Positions 34,401-45,619 of a stretch of 64,000 bases of DNA are shown one piece after another (within the stretch, counting starts at the first letter, position 1; every line of letters begins with the position of its first letter). The position numbers were made by a program, and so were the translations under genes. This DNA is from Isoetes taiwanensis (lineage: Eukaryota; Streptophyta; Lycopodiopsida; Isoetales; Isoetaceae): the NCBI GenBank assembly GCA_021234155.1, contig JAJEKV010000166.1, forward strand, positions 124,001 through 188,000, given 5' to 3'. The notes beneath the pieces were generated by a model. It was not told the origin of the DNA and made no database searches. It saw only the letters and a list, made by a program, of their open reading frames with translations.

Positions 34401-35639
34401 TTCAGATGACAGGAAGCATGACACTCATTTTGTGCAACATGGTTTTAAATTACATTTGGGGTGGCTTAAGAATAATGGAGGTAAGTACCAAAACTCGGAT
34501 GGAGTTGGGTATGGGTGTCTATTCTTTGCCTTTGCTAACTAGTGATGTATGTCAGGCATGTGGCCTTTGTTTTCCTCAAGAATATGACTTGTTTGTTAAA
34601 ATAAACCAATGTGGACATAAGTACCATGTCTTTTGCTTTTCAACTGTCTTTGAAAACTATGCAATCGTGGTGGTTCCTGTTGTGGAGAGGAAGTCCCAAG
34701 CAATATTTTGCAGGAACCGGGATTCAAAGAATTGATGTTGTGATTGAAGAGGACTCTAACTATGAAGATGAAGAAGAAACTGAAAATGCAAACAGTAATG
34801 AAGATAAGAAGCAGAAGGATGAAGTTGATAGCAGCACCACTTTGTACAATAAACCTGCAAGTGCTGATTTTAAAGCAGAAAGGACTGCAAAAATTAAGAA
34901 AAGGAAGACAAGGGCCCAGACAAAGAAAGACTTGAAACTGTTGCAAGTAAGTATTCTTGTTCAATGTATCTTGTAATGTTTTTGTTTTGTGCTAACTTCA
35001 ATTTTATTTGAGCAAATTATAGATATTGACAATTCGAGTCCAATTAAATTTGCTCACATATCTCCCATAAAAGGTACACATTTAGTTTTAGTATTATAAC
35101 TTCTCTTTAAGTTACATTAATTTTAAATTAATCTTGCTTGAGACAAGAAGACCCCTCAGCCTTTTGGACAACCCCGCAGACAAGAAGACCCTTGCAAGAA
35201 ACAAGCCCGGAGCTTTGCAAAAAAATGGTAAGTCTGTTTTAAAATTTGAATAGTAGTCCATGTTTAATTTAGTTGTAGTTAATATTGAATTCTTGTTGCG
35301 GGAAATGTGTCTAACATTTTGTGAAAGCTTCAATAAGAAGATGCAAGGTTGGAGCCTATAGAAAATGAAGATTTGGAGATGTAAAGAACAATGATGTCAA
35401 GAGGATAAAGGGCAGATTTATCACGGGATAAAGGAGCGGACTCTAAGAAGAAATCCTTCCGTGTGGTACACTTGGAGGAAAATTATCTTGCTTTTAAAAA
35501 AGGCAAGACTTCTCGAATTTAGCAGTCTTCAAGATCTACCGGGCATCTAATCAAGACCTACCGTGGAGGATATTATGAAGATGTTTTCTTTTAAAATATT
35601 ATGAGGATCTTGTATACACATAAACACAATTTTGTTCCA

Positions 35640-35790
35640 TAGTGTTGACATGTAATAGCAAGGTTTACACTAATATAAGGTTTACATTCCATGAATATGT
35701 AAGGTTTACACTAATATAAGGTTTACATAAGGTTTATGTAAAAGGTTTACATTAATATAAGGTTTATGTAAAAGGTTTATAAGGTCTTTG
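35640..35790. repeat. AAGGTTTAC repeat between the convergent transposase copies
   Basis: About eight AAGGTTTA(C/T) units in 150 bp. It is not a plant telomere repeat (TTTAGGG). It covers the tail end of the minus-strand transposase frame. Confidence 0.65.
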
Positions 35791-38700
35791 CCTTTTCTTT
35801 TTTGCTTTTTGATTTCTTCTTTTCCTTTCATCTCATTTCCTTTAGACTCTAAAACTTCTTGAGCATAAATGGATGTGCTTTGATGCAAGCTATCCATAAT
35901 TTGACCATCCACAATGTCAGGGAGCTGAAACAGGTTGTTCCTCAATCTGGTCATATCAAAATTAACGACCAAAACCAAATGGTCGTATACACCGTGACTG
36001 CTCATGTTCTAGCAATTCATACAAGTTACCATTAATTAACTTGTAATATTTTCAAAGAATAACTACTTCATTCCTACCAAACTTTTGCCCCCAAGGATCC
36101 TTGTATGCTTTCTCTATAACATGCTTTGTTCTAGTGCATTTTAAAATATAAAAGTCTACTTTTTCTTTGTCAACTGAAGTTCATATATGCCACTTGAGTC
36201 GGGTCAGATCTTTGAGTAGGCCTGATGGAATGAAATTTGCTAGAGCAAGATAGAGTTGCACAATCATACCTTTCACTTCTATCAACATCTCCGATGCCAA
36301 CTTCCCAAAAAAATCTGTCAAACACAAGCATTCACAAGCTCAGCAAATTGGAATGTATAAAAAACCAGCAGTTCAACAGCACACCTGTATCTGTCCTTGC
36401 CTTCCATTGTCATGTTGTCACTGAAATGTTTTTTGCTTAAAGGGGTGGAACTTAAAGGGGTTCATTTGCAGGTTGATTAGGATCACTCACTATTTGAGAA
36501 GGATTGTTTGATGGTGCTTTTATCTCATCTCCACACCTGGGAGACTTGGGCTGATACGTTTAGGTTATCTGGCTACCATAGAGCCATGAATAAATGTAAT
36601 TATTTACATATTATTAATAAAAATAAAAATACCTTGTCTTCAAAAAAAAAAAAAAAAATGTTTTTTGCAAAAAACCACTACATCATGTGCATGTCTAAGT
36701 GGCACAGAATTTCGTTTTAACATCTCATGAGTTAGGGCTCTCTTAATGATGCTCCTCCAAAGACCATCATGTTCTGTTTCTATCGATTAGTTAGTCTTTG
36801 GAAATGAACATTAACTCTAGGTGCTTGAAAATGAAAGTTACCTTTCCCATGATAAGAAGCAAAATAATTCCAAGTTATTGGGATGCCACTAGTCTGATAA
36901 TTTCTTCCTAGAAAGTAAAATGTTCTACTTCCTTTCCAAACGGCTAGAACATCCATCGGACCAAACAATATGTCTCATTATGTCATGTTGTTTTCCCTAT
37001 AACTTGATTTGTTTGTTTTTGACAAAAATGTTGCATGGTTTATTCAAACAATGTTGCATAAACAAAGTGTCATGTTCCTAAAAAAAAGATTTTGTCACCC
37101 GAAAAAATGTATAAGTTCTTTGATGATTCTTCTCTCATCTTCATCCAATTTAGGGTCATCACTTTTTGATGGCATGTCTATATGATATATGCACTAAAAT
37201 TGTGCAATTGTCGATCATTCCTCCAATGCAGACTTTGAATTTCTTCTTTGAATCTTGAAGTCGTAATTTTCAGCAAAATCAATCTTTGAAACTATTGCAT
37301 CCTTTGGAAATGTTTCCAAACACTCCTTGAATTGCCTGGCCTGCCATCTAGCCTCATAGTTGTGTGGAATGAATTCTTTCAGCCTGTTCTCGCATTCTGA
37401 AAAATATCAGCAGCACTTGTGGTCTTGTAAACCAGTTTAGTGACTGGTTTTTTTCCCAGCTTATAACCTCCTTTGCCATCAGGTTCTTCTACAGATTCAT
37501 ATATCTACAACAAATACAGAAATAAAAAATAAAGCTACACCATAATGAAGCATAAAAAACAACAACAATCTTAGTACCTTGTCATATGTCTTCCACTCCA
37601 CCGTACACCATTTTTGAAATTCACTTCTTTTTTGGACATGTTGGCGACTTTGCTAGGTCCACAATTATTACACTTGAGAGTTAGGCAGTCATGTGCATAC
37701 CATTCTTCACTTTCATCTCTTGGACAAACAAGAGACCTCCAAAGCTCACTTGTTGAAGCATAGGTGCTCTTCCTTGCCATGCATGTTGGTCCAGGACCAC
37801 AAACTTCACACGTGCATTTACAATTTAAACCATGAATTTTTTCATCATGTCTTACTTTGTTCATTGCAAGTCGAATAAAATCTGCTCTCATATGATACAC
37901 ACAATAACATGTCTCTCGTCCTTTACTTTCCCGACATAAAGGGGTTTCAAGGCATGGAAAGCGAAAAAAAAAATTTCAAACTATTTGGTAAAATGAAACC
38001 GCAAAAAGCAGACACAAGAATTACGACAATTAGAGCAATTCAATGAGAATTACGGCAATTACAAAGAATTGTAACAACATCCAAAGATATGCAATCAAAC
38101 TAACACGAGTATCCTCCAGGAAGTGTAATGGATGCATGATCTTGAATCCTTCAGCCACTCTAATCCTTATAACATGTTTCTTGCATGGAGACACTCGTGT
38201 GTTATCTCTCCAAAAGTCAACTATTAGTTTCCTCTCATCATAAGAGAGTCTGTCACATCTAGTATTCTTTTTGAACATGGACCATGGTCCACTACCATGC
38301 TCTGCAGACCAATCTTCTATTTATGCCGAATCGACACAATCTTCCTATTGATTCATTTGCTTGGCAAAAGCGGACTTGTTAGTTTCACCATTGATGTAAA
38401 AAGTCATTGCAAACACTTCTTGCTCTCCACACATCTGTATTTTTTGAATACTTATGAGCTGCAAAAGACTCCCTCAAATTGTGAATGATTGTTTTCATTG
38501 TGTTTAATTCTTTGCTGTTTGAGAGATCTAGTTCAGGTATCCACTTTCTAGCACCCCCTAGAATTTCCACTCTTTCTTCAGATGTAGCATTCTCACACAA
38601 TTCGTTCACAAGCTTGTCTAATTCTTTTGACAACTTTCTTTTCTTCCAACTGCTGAATGAACCTTTCTTACCAACAGTAGCATCATTTGCAACTCAGTTG

Positions 38701-39458
38701 CCAGTTGCAGCATCCACTTCTCTTTTTTTCTGTCTTTGAATCCTCCTGATTTCGGCCTGTCTTTTTTTGAAAGCGGCTTCATAATTCTCTTGGTTTGCAA
38801 ACACTGCATGGTTCACAGCACCTACATTGATGAAACAATTCTAACTACAGTCAGAACGAAATTTATCAATGCAAATACCTCTATTATAGCAAGTACCTGT
38901 ATTATGACAGTCAGATCCAACCTCTACACCATTGCCAACATCCATAACTTCAGCATCCTCAATTGATATTCCACCATATTCTCCTGTAATTTTAGCATGT
39001 CAGTTTAGTTTTTATAAACCAAGTAACAAATTTAAATTGCATACTCGACATGTTGAAATCATGTTCAAAGTCCATAAATTCAGCACCATTGAATGAATTC
39101 TGTTCCACTGAAAGCAGTACATTACATCAGTAAGCAATTTAGAACAAAAAAATTCAGCAATTTAATAGCAGAAACATTTAACAAGGACTACCTTGTCTTT
39201 CATCTTCATGATGGAATTCTTGATCTGAATTTTCGACTTCATATGTAGTTTCTTCATTCCTTGTGAAATCCACTGTTTCAGATGAAATGTGAGTACCAGC
39301 TTCGATTTGTGTAGGTGATTCTTCAAGGTAATTTTCTGCAAATTGTGAACAGCACTCCAGAAATCGCTTGGAATTGTTGATTTAACTCTTGCATGCCCGC
39401 CAAGATTCCCGGGCATCAAATTGCGCACAATGCTTGGACACGTAAACAAGGAATTCAT
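35757..39458 (-). pseudogene. Transposase-like gene, copy 2 (most complete, multi-exon)
   Basis: In transcription order: acidic N-terminus (ESPTQIEAGTHISSETVDF, 39.4-39.2 kb); NHAVFANQENYEAAFKKRQA and LRESFAAHKY (38.8-38.4); YDERKLIVDFWRDNTRVSP (38.2); Cys-rich CKCTCEVCG, LWRSLVCPRDESEEW and CLTLKCNNCG (37.9-37.6, donor at VEWKTYDK|GTACTA); RWQARQFKECLETFPKD, KIDFAENYDFK and HWRN (37.4-37.2); WSDGC, then FYFLGRNYQTSGI and WNYFASYHGKG (36.97-36.84); THEMLKR, HAHDVVVFCKKH (36.75-36.66); VDFYILKCTRTKHVIEKAYK with DPWG (36.15-36.06); and a Lys/Glu tail. This block order matches, from memory, an unnamed transposase-like family common in corals, molluscs and other aquatic animals. The acidic residues of DFAENY and SDGC are candidate catalytic positions. 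A retroposon interrupts it at 36.44-36.66 kb, and several frameshifts are present. Confidence 0.7.
36438..36656 (+). mobile_element. Poly(A) retroposon with 12-bp target duplication inside transposase copy 2
   Basis: Ends in TTGTCTTC followed by a 17-A tail. AATGTTTTTTGC precedes the insert (36,426-36,437) and follows the tail (36,657-36,668), a clear target-site duplication. There is no tRNA-like head, so it is probably a truncated LINE or other retroposed RNA. It splits the transposase exon just after FCKKH. Confidence 0.75.
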
Positions 39459-39689
39459 CTCTCAACTCAAGAACCATAGTCATTGCTTCAAGAAACGCCA
39501 AAAAACATCATAATTCGAAGGTGCAAACATTTGAATTGGCGGGAAATTCCAATTCAATTGGAGATTGCAAACTAAAATTTTGGGATCGATGACTTGGCCA
39601 AAAATAGCAGGAATGATGGATCTTGACTCCCGCTCAAGGCTGGCTATGGCGGGTGAAGTGCTTGACGAAATGTGAAGGGCCGTCGAAAA

Positions 39690-41100
39690 ATTTTTATGAC
39701 GGGTATCAGCACCTTACCAGCACCAATGTCGCGACATGATTTTTTGAGTAGGTCAAAAAAGCACCCATATGTATTGGCATCTTGCAATCAAAATGCCATC
39801 CAGCCCTTCCTTTATGTTAGTGTTCTGTGCATTTGCCCCCCCTTGTTCTTGAGGGAATTCACAAAATTCTGGAAGGTGTCCGGTCGAACCATAAAAAACT
39901 TGTGTTTCCAATCAGATGGAAGACCGCTACAAAGGTACCTGCACACAAATCCAGAATACATATTAATACATAAGATGAGTGACTTAGGGAATGAAATAAC
40001 ATAAATATGTTGGAATACTAGCCTACCTCCCATAGACATCTACCATCTTAGAGGTCAAGTCCGACTTCCAGAACTTCGTCCAACATCACTTTGAAAGATA
40101 GAGGGTGCGAGGCTTAGGAGGACAAATCCCTATAAGGAGTGAATGGAACCAACCTTTTCGGGTCGGTTCACTAAACTGTACAAGGAAAAACAAAGATTAG
40201 CAAAAAGAATATATCTATTGTAATCAATTGTATATTACTCACCTTGTAAATTCATCACCGCTTCAAAGATCTTCTCGTGGACTGCTTGACCTTATTTGTT
40301 ATCACATCAATATTTGCTTGTAGCTCCTCTTCCTCTTCCTTCCGACTTCGGCGGGGATCGGGGATCAGCTTCCTTCGGCACGTGATGTGTCCTATGTACA
40401 AAACAAATGTGGTTAATTATCATAAATCCGAGATGTTTAACAAAATTAGTTCATCTTGGACATACCTCTTTCTTGGTGGTGGTGGCACTTTTTGCGGAGA
40501 TTTTCTTTTTCGGAGGACATTTTTTTTGTTCTTTGGAGATTTTGCCTGTTTTTTTCCTCTTGGAGTTACATCACCAGCATTCTTTTACCTCCTCTTTAGA
40601 GTGGACTCAACTACCAACTCAACTTCCTCTTCCCCGGTATCTCCCCGGGATAAAATCTGGATCTGTGTCCTTTGTAGCTTCTATATCGTACGTAACGGCA
40701 CCTGCGAGATGATCTTTGAGGACGAAGCTGAATCTTTCTTAGGAGCTTCTCCAAATACTAATTTAGCACTTGATGATGAAAGTGTTTCTGTTGCAGCAGT
40801 CATTGAAGGCTCTGCACCTGCAACTGCTTTAGCTTTCTCAAGTGCCATCCTCTCTATTTCCTCAGCTTCACTTTGCCATGTTCGAGGAGGCACTGTTGCA
40901 GATGGTTCTATTACCGGCACTGTAAATGTCGTTGGCATTAGGGCGGATTTGGGGTCTCAAAATGGCCCATATCTTGGATGCCAGAATTCCACGTCATGTT
41001 TCTCACGACCAATGATGTTTGCGCATTTTTTTCCAAAGTCAGTATTAGTTGGCAAGTAGAAAGAGGAGCAGGCTTACTTGGCATCCGCATGGCAAAATTT
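39690..41100 (-). pseudogene. TE-type gene with basic, proline/lysine-rich middle; function unknown
   Basis: Minus-strand frames: a segment ending HDVEFWHPRYGPF-like (41.0 kb); MPTTFTVPVIEPSATVPPRT and an Ala/Ser/Glu helix (40.94-40.68); DTGEEEVELVVESTLKRR and a basic stretch with KRKSPQKVPPPPRKR (40.65-40.47, donor GTATGTCC); RRKLIPDPRRSRKEEEEELQ (40.4-40.3); and DWKHKFFMVRPDTFQNFVNS (39.9). The last motif resembles the W-K-x-x-F-F-x-V segment of plant TE-associated proteins. No catalytic residues are seen. The plus-strand 260-residue Ser-rich ORF here is the mirror of the acidic frame and is not called. Confidence 0.35.
40925..41000 (-). repeat. Inverted-duplicate segment, arm 1
   Basis: The minus strand reads ATGACGTGGAAT...GCCATTTTGAGACCCCAAAT-CCGCCCTAATG. 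The plus strand at 44,850-44,925 has the same text with a few changes, about 4 kb away in opposite orientation. Confidence 0.75.
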
Positions 41101-41758
41101 CATAGGACATGTTTGTGCATTCATTGCAACCACATTAATGGCCCGCATTTTTGAAAATCGTATCGCGGACCAAAATAATGGCTACTTTTCCGCCCTCATT
41201 GTGCACATGCCCACATGCACCAACCATCTTATCAAATTTTGGCACCAAGATTTCCATTGTTCACATTAGCACCGCTTACGTGCATCCCTCTCGCCTTAAG
41301 CTCTTCATTTGGAATCCAAGTCTCCAATAGTTAATCGTGTTTTTCTTGGGCGAAGCATAGAGTTAAGCAACAACGGGGCGATGACAATGCGGACAAGCAA
41401 AGCGTACATTACATGCCATGTTTTTACTACCCAAATTTTCATTCTGAAGTTTTCCTACTTTTCAGCTCTTCCCATTCATCGTATTGCTCCCCGCCATTCA
41501 TTCTTACAATTCAACGACCCGATCGATCCGACGGTGGAAGGATATCTATCCATAGGCTCGTGGGTGAGAATGCTATCCTTAACGAAGGGTGACTATGGAG
41601 TTACATCGCCGAGGGCGACATTCATACTAATGAATAGGTAGAACTATAGGGTAGAAAATAAATGCTATGGATAGTATATTGCAAAAAAAAAGGGAAGGGA
41701 GGGGGGGAAGGGATTTGAAGAGGAGGATATTTGCAAATTTGCACCCTCAATAATACAT

Positions 41759-43400
41759 GGATCACACCATGCGAAAATACATATGCACTTTGTAAATGTG
41801 TAGTGAGATTTCGCGTCATGCGATCCTTGCATCTTTTTTCTTCCCTCTTCTTGATTTACATTCACTCACTGAATCAAATATTTTTCTTTGGGCTATATTT
41901 ATCAGATGTCGGGGATTTGAGACTAGGAAAAAGCATTACTAGCATCGTTGTTGTCCATAAGAGACATGCTTTTCCAAGATATACATTCAGGGCAATGGGC
42001 ATCTAGTTTTACGTTGTAAAGTTGTGGGAGCCGAGCTTGAAAGCCGTCCCATGATCTTTTTTAAGCGAATTGTGCAAGCCTTATGAGAATGGTGTCCTTG
42101 CAATGAAGAAATATTTGATAAGACGTGCATCCAGGGTTGTTGAAAAAATGAGTTACAAAATATTTGCTCCATTAGAGGTGTTTACTAATGCCACGACACA
42201 AAAGCTCCAAAGACATATTGTATAAAATGTCGCTTTCATGAGCCTTTGGATCAGTTAACTCAAAGTGTCACATATGGAAACATTGTTAGGTTTGATAAAA
42301 TAACATAAAAATCTTATTTAATAAAGCTTTGGTTGTTGGTAAAAGTGTTGGCTTATTGATTAAGTGTTTGTATTTTGCTTTGGGACCCTCTTTGAAAAAG
42401 TTTAGTTCATAAAACATAATATAACTTGGAATGATACATATTTTATACGCAAATGGGAGACTATTGATGAGGGATTTGGTGTTATTATCTATTGACAACA
42501 AACAAGAAAGTGGATCACACCATGCGAATTTAGTATATTCCAACTTTTTAGCTTATACAAAATTCGCTTGATGTGATCTTTTTGGAAAAAGATGATTTCC
42601 TATAGTAAAATTACTTTGATTATCTTTTAATAAAAGAAATATATATGTGTCTTGTTTGAAGTTAAGTGTGGATATGTGACGAGCTCATTTATTGATAAAG
42701 TGTTTGTTTTTTGAAAATGGCTAATAACTTTATGTACTACTAGTGTTGGTAAAGTATTTTAGATGCAAATAGGATGCTTGATGTGATCCTTCTTAAAAAA
42801 AGATATGCTCTTTGAAAAGGACTAATAACTTTATGCACTTGGGGTGGTAAAGCATTAAATGAGAAGGGGTACTTGTGTTTAATTTTAATTTGACAACAAA
42901 TAAGAAAGTGGATCACACGATGCTTAATTTAGTGTGTTCCATTTTTTGTTGCATATGTACTATTCGCTTGGTGTGATCCTTCTTGAAAAATAATATGCTT
43001 TTTGAAAAGGGATAATGACTTATGTACTTAAGAGTGGTAAAGCATTTTAGATACAAATAGGAATGAGTACTTGTGTTTAATTTTAATTTGACAACAAATA
43101 AGAAAGTGGATCACACCATGCGAATTTAGTGTGTCCCTTTTTTGCATATGTATTATTAAGCTTGGTGTGATCCATCTTGAAAAAAAAATAGCTTTCAAGT
43201 AAAAGGAAAGAAAGAAATATCTTATTTAAAGTATAAAGTGTTAGTATATAAAGTGTTGGTTTATTAAAATACTATTTGTTTACGCTAAGTTGTAAGTTCA
43301 ATATTTGTGTTTCTATTTACTTTTTTTATAAAAGGATCACACCGGTAATTTCTTATATACAATTATTCAGCATGAAGATTAAGCATCATATGATCCTCTT
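41759..43400. repeat. Satellite-like array of GGATCACACC palindromes
   Basis: GGATCACACCATGCGAA at 41759, 42512 and 43109, plus a variant at 42910. Each of the last three is followed about 50 bp later by the inverse (CGCTTGGTGTGATCC type, 42563, 42963, 43160), with an orphan right arm at 42,774. Spacers (TTTTGAAAA(G/T)GG.TAATAACTTATGTACTT, TTTAATTTTAATTTGACAAC) repeat too, giving a unit of roughly 190-200 bp. No coding capacity. Confidence 0.8.
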
Positions 43401-43444
43401 TAAACAAGGATGGCTTTGACCTTCAATGTTCATAAATTTTATGA

Positions 43445-44840
43445 ATGTTTGCATATAAGAATGTCACATATCATATTTTCTTAAAAATGGTCATCAAATG
43501 GATAACTAGTCAAAGAGTTCTTCTACTACTTAAAGAGTTTCAAGACTCATTTTGCTATAATTTAAATAGCAATATATTTTTAAAGGAATCTATTGTTAAA
43601 AGTAGTCAAAGACTTCTTGTATTAGCGGTATCTAAACACAAACACCATAACCTTTGTACTTCAAGAATGTATAAACCCTTCACATTGCAAAGTATAATGT
43701 CATTTATTAGCATCTTCACGGACATTTCCCCTTCCTTATCGGAGGCGGCTCATCTCAAGGAGGCGTATTGGATTAGAATGCCTTCATCCTCTCTCAATCT
43801 CTCACAATATCCTAGGAGGCCGAGTTACCGTCACCACAAAATCGGACTAAACTTGAAACGTCCCGAAATGGCGGTTTCTTGCCACTCAACGGATCAATGG
43901 ATATAAAGCGCCATCGCCCGGATATGCGACACTTTTTTAGCACGCAAGACACAACCGTCGAGGTCTAAGTTCTTATTTTTAGACCTCCTTTTTGCGATTG
44001 AAGGCTGGAGCATATTCGTGAGTCGGTTGGATCCTTATCCACACATCATTTGAAGCTTCCATCTCAGCGTGGATACGGTAGCGAAATGAAGGTGTACAAT
44101 TTGTATGCCCTTGACACAATTAAGGCTCGTGTGAGCGAGCGCCCGTACTAACCTCGTTTTGAAATTTACAGCGTGCATATGGAAATCGAAAAGTCCATTC
44201 TCCTACAATCCATGCTTTTATACATTAAGCAAATTCAAATTCCGAATTGTAGGGGGGGAAGCCCCTGTATTGGGATGAAGTAAAGATCCCGGTTAATCTT
44301 TGGGTTCACATGGATGAGCTTGACGGGCTTAAAACTAGCGAACTTGGTGAGGCAAAAAAAATTCAGCCCCGTTTTAGAAAATCAGCCCTTGCAAGATCCA
44401 ACTTGCGTGGCTGATCTGGTATTGAATTTTTTAATCGTCTTCGACTCGCCCGAGAACTTCGGCGGAAGGCCTAAACTTCTCCATGTGAACCACCCATAAA
44501 GGCCTGGTTGGCGCCCTCGAAATGAAAGATCGATACAAAGCTTCAACCTACACATTCAAATTTTGAAATGTGGAAGGCGGGGAAGCTTTTGTATGGCCAT
44601 GGCCTCTAAATGAAAATAAGCGCAAGAATCGGTGACACGCAGCTTGGTATCGACAAACCAAGAGACACCGCATGAGTTGCCGGTATGCTATAATGCAAGT
44701 GGCTTTTAGAAGCGCCACATGTTGCATCAGCCAATGTCGACAACCAACATAATTAAATACATATGAAGCCATGAATGTAATCCCCTTATTAGGAGAATAT
44801 TCCAAGTAAATGTGAATGATGAGATTTTGGTATCCTAGGT
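43445..44840. other. Possible decayed TE coding region, unassigned
   Basis: Medium-length frames occur on the plus strand (43,445-43,906 and 44,314-44,499), and HLKLPSQRGYGSEMKVYNLY at about 44,040 looks protein-like, but nothing can be linked or recognised. It lies between the satellite and the inverted-duplicate arm. Confidence 0.3.
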
Positions 44841-44849
44841 GGCATGGGA

Positions 44850-44925
44850 AAAAGGATGGAAATATGACGTGGAATGGCCGATAGGAGGCCATTTTGAGAC
44901 CCCAAATCCACCCTAATGTGATCCT
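44850..44925 (+). repeat. Inverted-duplicate segment, arm 2
   Basis: ATGACGTGGAATGGCC...GGCCATTTTGAGACCCCAAA-TCCACCCTAATG matches the reverse complement of 40,925-41,000. Confidence 0.75.
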
Positions 44926-45129
44926 GAGCTGGAAGGTTGAGGGTCTCTGATTGATCCGCTTATGCTCAATAAAAATGTAAAAAGAGAGTCGATCACGAGA
45001 TGGTCAAGAACATCAGCCATTACGGCTTCTTACGGGATAGGAGCGGCCTCATCACCGCAAACAAACAAAATGATCTAAATTTCAATAGACATAAAAGAAC
45101 ATGAAAACAGAACTTAAACAATGAGAAAT

Positions 45130-45560
45130 ATCTAGTACATTACGCTTCAACATGTACATAAAATGTACCAAATGTGCGTGAACTACATTTTTCAGAGCCA
45201 AGTGTACATGTACATGTTCCTCAATGTACATAGATGCACCGTGATGCACCGGATGATACCCGGATGTACCGTGTATCCAGTTAGGGAATGTAGATCTATG
45301 CCCAAAAAAGCACATATATATAAAAAATGCACATACTTATGAATCCATCTCTGGATGCACTCTAAAAATAAATGCATGTACATCTATTTGTAGATGTAGA
45401 CTCCATTAGATAGATGTACAACCGATACAACTGCAGTCAAGCTCAAAATAAAAGCATCAATAAACAAGCAAATATATGCCTATGTACCTCGCTACGGATG
45501 TACACTAAAAAGTTATACATGTACAAGGAATAGCAATGCAAGCGATGTAGAACTATGCAG
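45130..45560. repeat. TGTACAT-rich subterminal array, right
   Basis: About ten TGTACAT / TGTACC / ATGTACA motifs, e.g. GTGTACATGTACATG near 45,202, matching the array near the left end of the TIR element. Confidence 0.7.
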
Positions 45561-45619
45561 ATTACAATAACAAATATGAATTAAGAGAAATATAAGTTTA
45601 AATTAGTTGAGAGCAATGC

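Larger units (their letters stand above)
31560..34976 (+). pseudogene. Transposase-like gene, copy 1 (decayed, multi-exon)
   Basis: Segments in order: MEGENSNGSDGSKRKYADIV (31,560); EFWLDNTKVSPKVRDVMKRR (32,063); a Cys-rich block with WRSTVCEKYVTDEW and CIKGECDECG (33,060-33,165); HWQSKQFKRCVEKLPDN, VVDFAENYTL and EHWNPDQISILVHISMM (33,340-33,525); YVSDDRKHDTHFVQHGF and WLKNN (34,400-34,480, then a donor GTAAGTA); and a C-terminal zinc-finger-like segment CQACG...INQCGHKYHVFC (34,550-34,645) with an acidic/basic tail. The same blocks, in the same order, are found in the minus-strand copy at 39.5-35.7 kb. DFAENY followed by SDD-HDT resembles an RNase H-like DDE core; that assignment is inference. 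Stops and frameshifts are frequent. The conserved SDGC block is not readable here. Confidence 0.6.

Noticed and set aside
35640-35790. Interstitial telomere repeat
   Set aside because: The unit is AAGGTTTAC, not TTTAGGG, and is irregular.
40277-41059. 260-residue plus-strand ORF
   Set aside because: Ser/Phe-rich mirror of minus-strand acidic/basic frames that show splice-like edges. No domain.
41759-43400. CRISPR-like array of GGATCACACC repeats
   Set aside because: Spacers are themselves repeated and the repeats occur as inverted pairs; better described as a satellite/foldback array.
43445-43906. 153-residue plus-strand ORF
   Set aside because: No recognisable domain, and no splice or homology support.
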